Made by a program: the position numbers and the translations under genes | The notes under the pieces: generated by a model | Seen by the model: the letters and a program-made list of their open reading frames with translations, nothing else | What the model was told of the DNA's origin: nothing | The model's database searches: none | Assembly: GCF_042683405.1 (NCBI RefSeq) | Contig: NZ_JBHUJS010000011.1 | Coordinates: 186,001 to 250,000, forward strand | Length of the DNA: 64,000 nt | Direction of reading: 5' to 3' | Source: Telluria sp042683405 | GTDB taxonomy: Bacteria; Pseudomonadota; Gammaproteobacteria; Burkholderiales; Burkholderiaceae_D | Part shown: positions 62,388 to 64,000 of the stretch, piece by piece | Layout: the number at the start of each line of letters is the position of its first letter | Numbering within the stretch: position 1 is the first letter of the stretch

Positions 62388-63814
62388 GCAGCACGCGCGT
62401 GTCGCTGCTGTTCTCGTTCAGCGAAAAATACCTGCTCCTGATCGTCTCGACCGCCGGCACCATGGTGCTGGCGCGCCTGCTCACGCCCGAAGAAACCGGG
62501 ATCTATTCGGTAGCGGCAGTGCTGGTCGGGCTTGCGCAGGTGCTGCGTGACTTCGGCATCGGCCAGTACGTGATCCAGGCGCCGCAGCTCGGCACTGCGG
62601 ACCTGCGCGCCGTGCTGGGCGCCAGCTACCTCGCCTCTGCGGTGCTGGCGCTTGCGCTGGCGGCGGCCAGCGGCACGCTGGCGGCGTTCTACGGCGAGCC
62701 GGGCATCGCCCGGGTGGTGCAGCTGCTGGCGGTGAATATCCTGCTGGTGCCGCTGGTGTCGGTCACGCTGCCGCTGCTGCGCCGCGAGATGCGCTTCGGC
62801 GCCGTGTGCGCGGTCAACCTGGCATCCGGCGTCAGCGCGACGCTGGTCTCGGTGCTCCTGGCCTGGCGCGGCTTCGGCTACGCCAGCATGGCCTGGGGCG
62901 TACTGGCTGGCACTGGCGCCGGAGTGCTGGCCAGCCTCGCCGTGCGTCCGCGCGGCATGCCCTGGCTGCCTTCGCACCGCGGCATGCGCAAGGTGTTCGG
63001 CTTTGGCGCCTACGCCACCGCCGGCACGCTGGTGGACGAGGCGGGAAATTCGGCGCCGGACCTCATCATCGGCAAGATGATCGGGATGGAAGGCGCCGGC
63101 CTGTACGCCAAGGCGCAGGCGATCCTCGCGGTGTTCCGGCAGGCGGTGCTGGCGGCCGTGACGCCGGTGCTGCTGCCGCTGTATGCCGCGCGGGCGCGCG
63201 AGTCCGGCGGGGCAAGCGGGGCATTCCTTTCCACCGTCGGCTACCTCACCGCTTGTGCGTGGCCGTTCTACGCTTTCGTCGCGGCGACAGCGCCGGAGCT
63301 GGTCCGGGTGCTGTATGGCGATCAATGGGACCGGGCCGCGATCCTGATCCGCATCATGTGCATCGCCGCGGCCCTGTATAGCATGGGGACGGTGTCGCGC
63401 TACCTGCTGGTGGCGATCGGGCAGGTGCGGCTGCAGGCCAGGCTCGATGCCCTGGCGGCGCTGGCGCGCATCGTCCTGCTATTGGCCGCGTGCGGCGCCG
63501 GCCTGGAGGCTGCGGCCTGGGCGATGGTCGCCACGGCCGCGATCCGGACCTGGCTGACCTTCCGCTACCTCGCCCGCGCGGCCGCGATCAGCGCCGGACA
63601 ACTGGCGCGGTCCTGCGTCCGCAGTGCGCTGGTCACGCTGGCAAGCGGGGCGGCGGCGTTGTCGATGGCGGGGCAGGGCGACGGGTTGGTGTCGCTGGTG
63701 TCGGCGGCCTGCGCGACCGGGGCGGCCTGGCTGGCCGCGTTGTTCCTCGTGCGCCACCCGATGCGCGGCGAACTGCAGCTGGCATGGCGCCGGATCGCCG
63801 GTGCGCTGACCTGA
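62384..63814 (+). CDS. Polysaccharide flippase (MOP superfamily)
   Basis: A 476-residue membrane protein with about 12-14 helices, Wzx-like: SEKYLLLIVSTAGTMVLARLLTPEETGIYSVAAVLVGLAQVLRDFGIGQYVIQ at the start, and VFGFGAYATAGTLVDEAGNSAPDLIIGKMIGMEGAGLYAKAQAI in the middle. It should flip the lipid-linked glycan made by the transferases here. The GTG at 62384 overlaps the two-domain glycosyltransferase stop (GTGA), so the genes are coupled. The partial glycosyltransferase starts 11 bases downstream. Confidence 0.93.
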   Translation: MSSTRVSLLFSFSEKYLLLIVSTAGTMVLARLLTPEETGIYSVAAVLVGLAQVLRDFGIGQYVIQAPQLGTADLRAVLGASYLASAVLALALAAASGTLAAFYGEPGIARVVQLLAVNILLVPLVSVTLPLLRREMRFGAVCAVNLASGVSATLVSVLLAWRGFGYASMAWGVLAGTGAGVLASLAVRPRGMPWLPSHRGMRKVFGFGAYATAGTLVDEAGNSAPDLIIGKMIGMEGAGLYAKAQAILAVFRQAVLAAVTPVLLPLYAARARESGGASGAFLSTVGYLTACAWPFYAFVAATAPELVRVLYGDQWDRAAILIRIMCIAAALYSMGTVSRYLLVAIGQVRLQARLDALAALARIVLLLAACGAGLEAAAWAMVATAAIRTWLTFRYLARAAAISAGQLARSCVRSALVTLASGAAALSMAGQGDGLVSLVSAACATGAAWLAALFLVRHPMRGELQLAWRRIAGALT

Positions 63815-63825
63815 AAGGATCGCAT

Positions 63826-64000
63826 ATGCGAGTCGGATTGCTCTCATATCCCATGCTGTTCCAGCGCGAAGGCGGCCTGCAGATCCAGGTGCGCGAGACG
63901 CTGGCCGCGCTCGGGCGGCTGGCGCCTCGCGTGGACGCGATCCTGGCGGACCCGGCCCGGGTGCGGCTTGACCAGTTCGACGTGGTGCACGTATTCGCCG
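63826..64000 (+). CDS. Glycosyltransferase, N-terminal fragment
   Basis: ATG 63826, with AAGGATCGC upstream, opens a frame that runs off the right edge after about 58 residues. It begins MRVGLLSYPMLFQREGGLQIQVRETLAAL and continues FDVVHVFA, the usual beginning of a GT4 family glycosyltransferase (GG loop then DVVHxxx). It follows the flippase by 11 bases and belongs to the same operon. Only the donor-independent N-terminal lobe is visible, so no substrate can be assigned. Confidence 0.7.
   Translation, partial: MRVGLLSYPMLFQREGGLQIQVRETLAALGRLAPRVDAILADPARVRLDQFDVVHVFA

Overview
The window is about 64 kb of high-GC bacterial chromosome. It looks like a member of the Oxalobacteraceae (Betaproteobacteria), most like Massilia or Duganella. 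The clues are protein similarity recognised by eye: the PEP-CTERM/exosortase-A gene set, a branched-chain keto acid dehydrogenase operon, a one-piece indolepyruvate ferredoxin oxidoreductase, a QueE with a CX14CX2C cluster motif, and clustered GGGGTCAGGC-type palindromes. No rRNA, tRNA, CRISPR array or prophage was seen. The only recognisable mobile element is one IS3-family insertion sequence.

Region 1 (1-9050) is ordinary chromosome: the 3' end of polB, a sirtuin-like deacetylase, a DUF455 ferritin-like protein, an LTA-synthase-type sulfatase, a YceI protein, an orphan branched-chain amino acid binding protein, a small exported protein, an M23 peptidase, a Tat-exported ABM-domain protein, a DUF504 protein and a GNAT acetyltransferase. 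Region 2 (9052-14056, minus strand) is the operon bkdA1-bkdA2-bkdB-lpd.

Region 3 (14319-21337) is a metal/redox island. It holds a DUF411 protein, an IS150-group insertion sitting inside a 40-bp tandem repeat, then copA behind a textbook CueR-type promoter, copZ overlapping an ISC-type ferredoxin gene, a small exported His/Ala-rich protein, and an ETHE1-like persulfide dioxygenase. Region 4 (21334-37679) is mixed: a Mut7-C RNase-like protein, a thioesterase, an orphan membrane histidine kinase, a PEP-CTERM protein, GntR and Lrp regulators, indolepyruvate ferredoxin oxidoreductase, a large hybrid kinase, a palindrome-rich spacer, an M16 protease, a diguanylate cyclase and a soluble NarX-type kinase.

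Region 5 (37825-50575) is housekeeping: queE-queD-tadA; a translationally coupled set of WS/DGAT acyltransferase, alpha/beta hydrolase, LD-carboxypeptidase and FAD oxidoreductase; an ABC-F ATPase of the YbiT type; nadA-nadC; and nadB with an EamA transporter.

Region 6 (50748-64000) is an exosortase-A-associated exopolysaccharide locus. It has an initiating sugar transferase, the sigma-54 activator PrsR, a four-gene minus-strand operon (GNAT, hydrolase 2, hydrolase 1, TPR protein), a degenerate asparagine-synthetase-like protein, a methyltransferase, an O-antigen-ligase-like protein, a two-domain glycosyltransferase, a flippase and the start of another glycosyltransferase. The exosortase itself is not in the window. 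Together these genes would start, extend, flip and polymerise a polysaccharide and control PEP-CTERM genes such as the one at 24363-24884.

The most unusual items are the pair of alpha/beta hydrolases with Cys and Arg in place of the nucleophilic Ser, the asparagine-synthetase homologue lacking both catalytic centres, the copZ-ferredoxin coupling beside a His-rich exported protein, and the palindromic repeat families in intergenic gaps.
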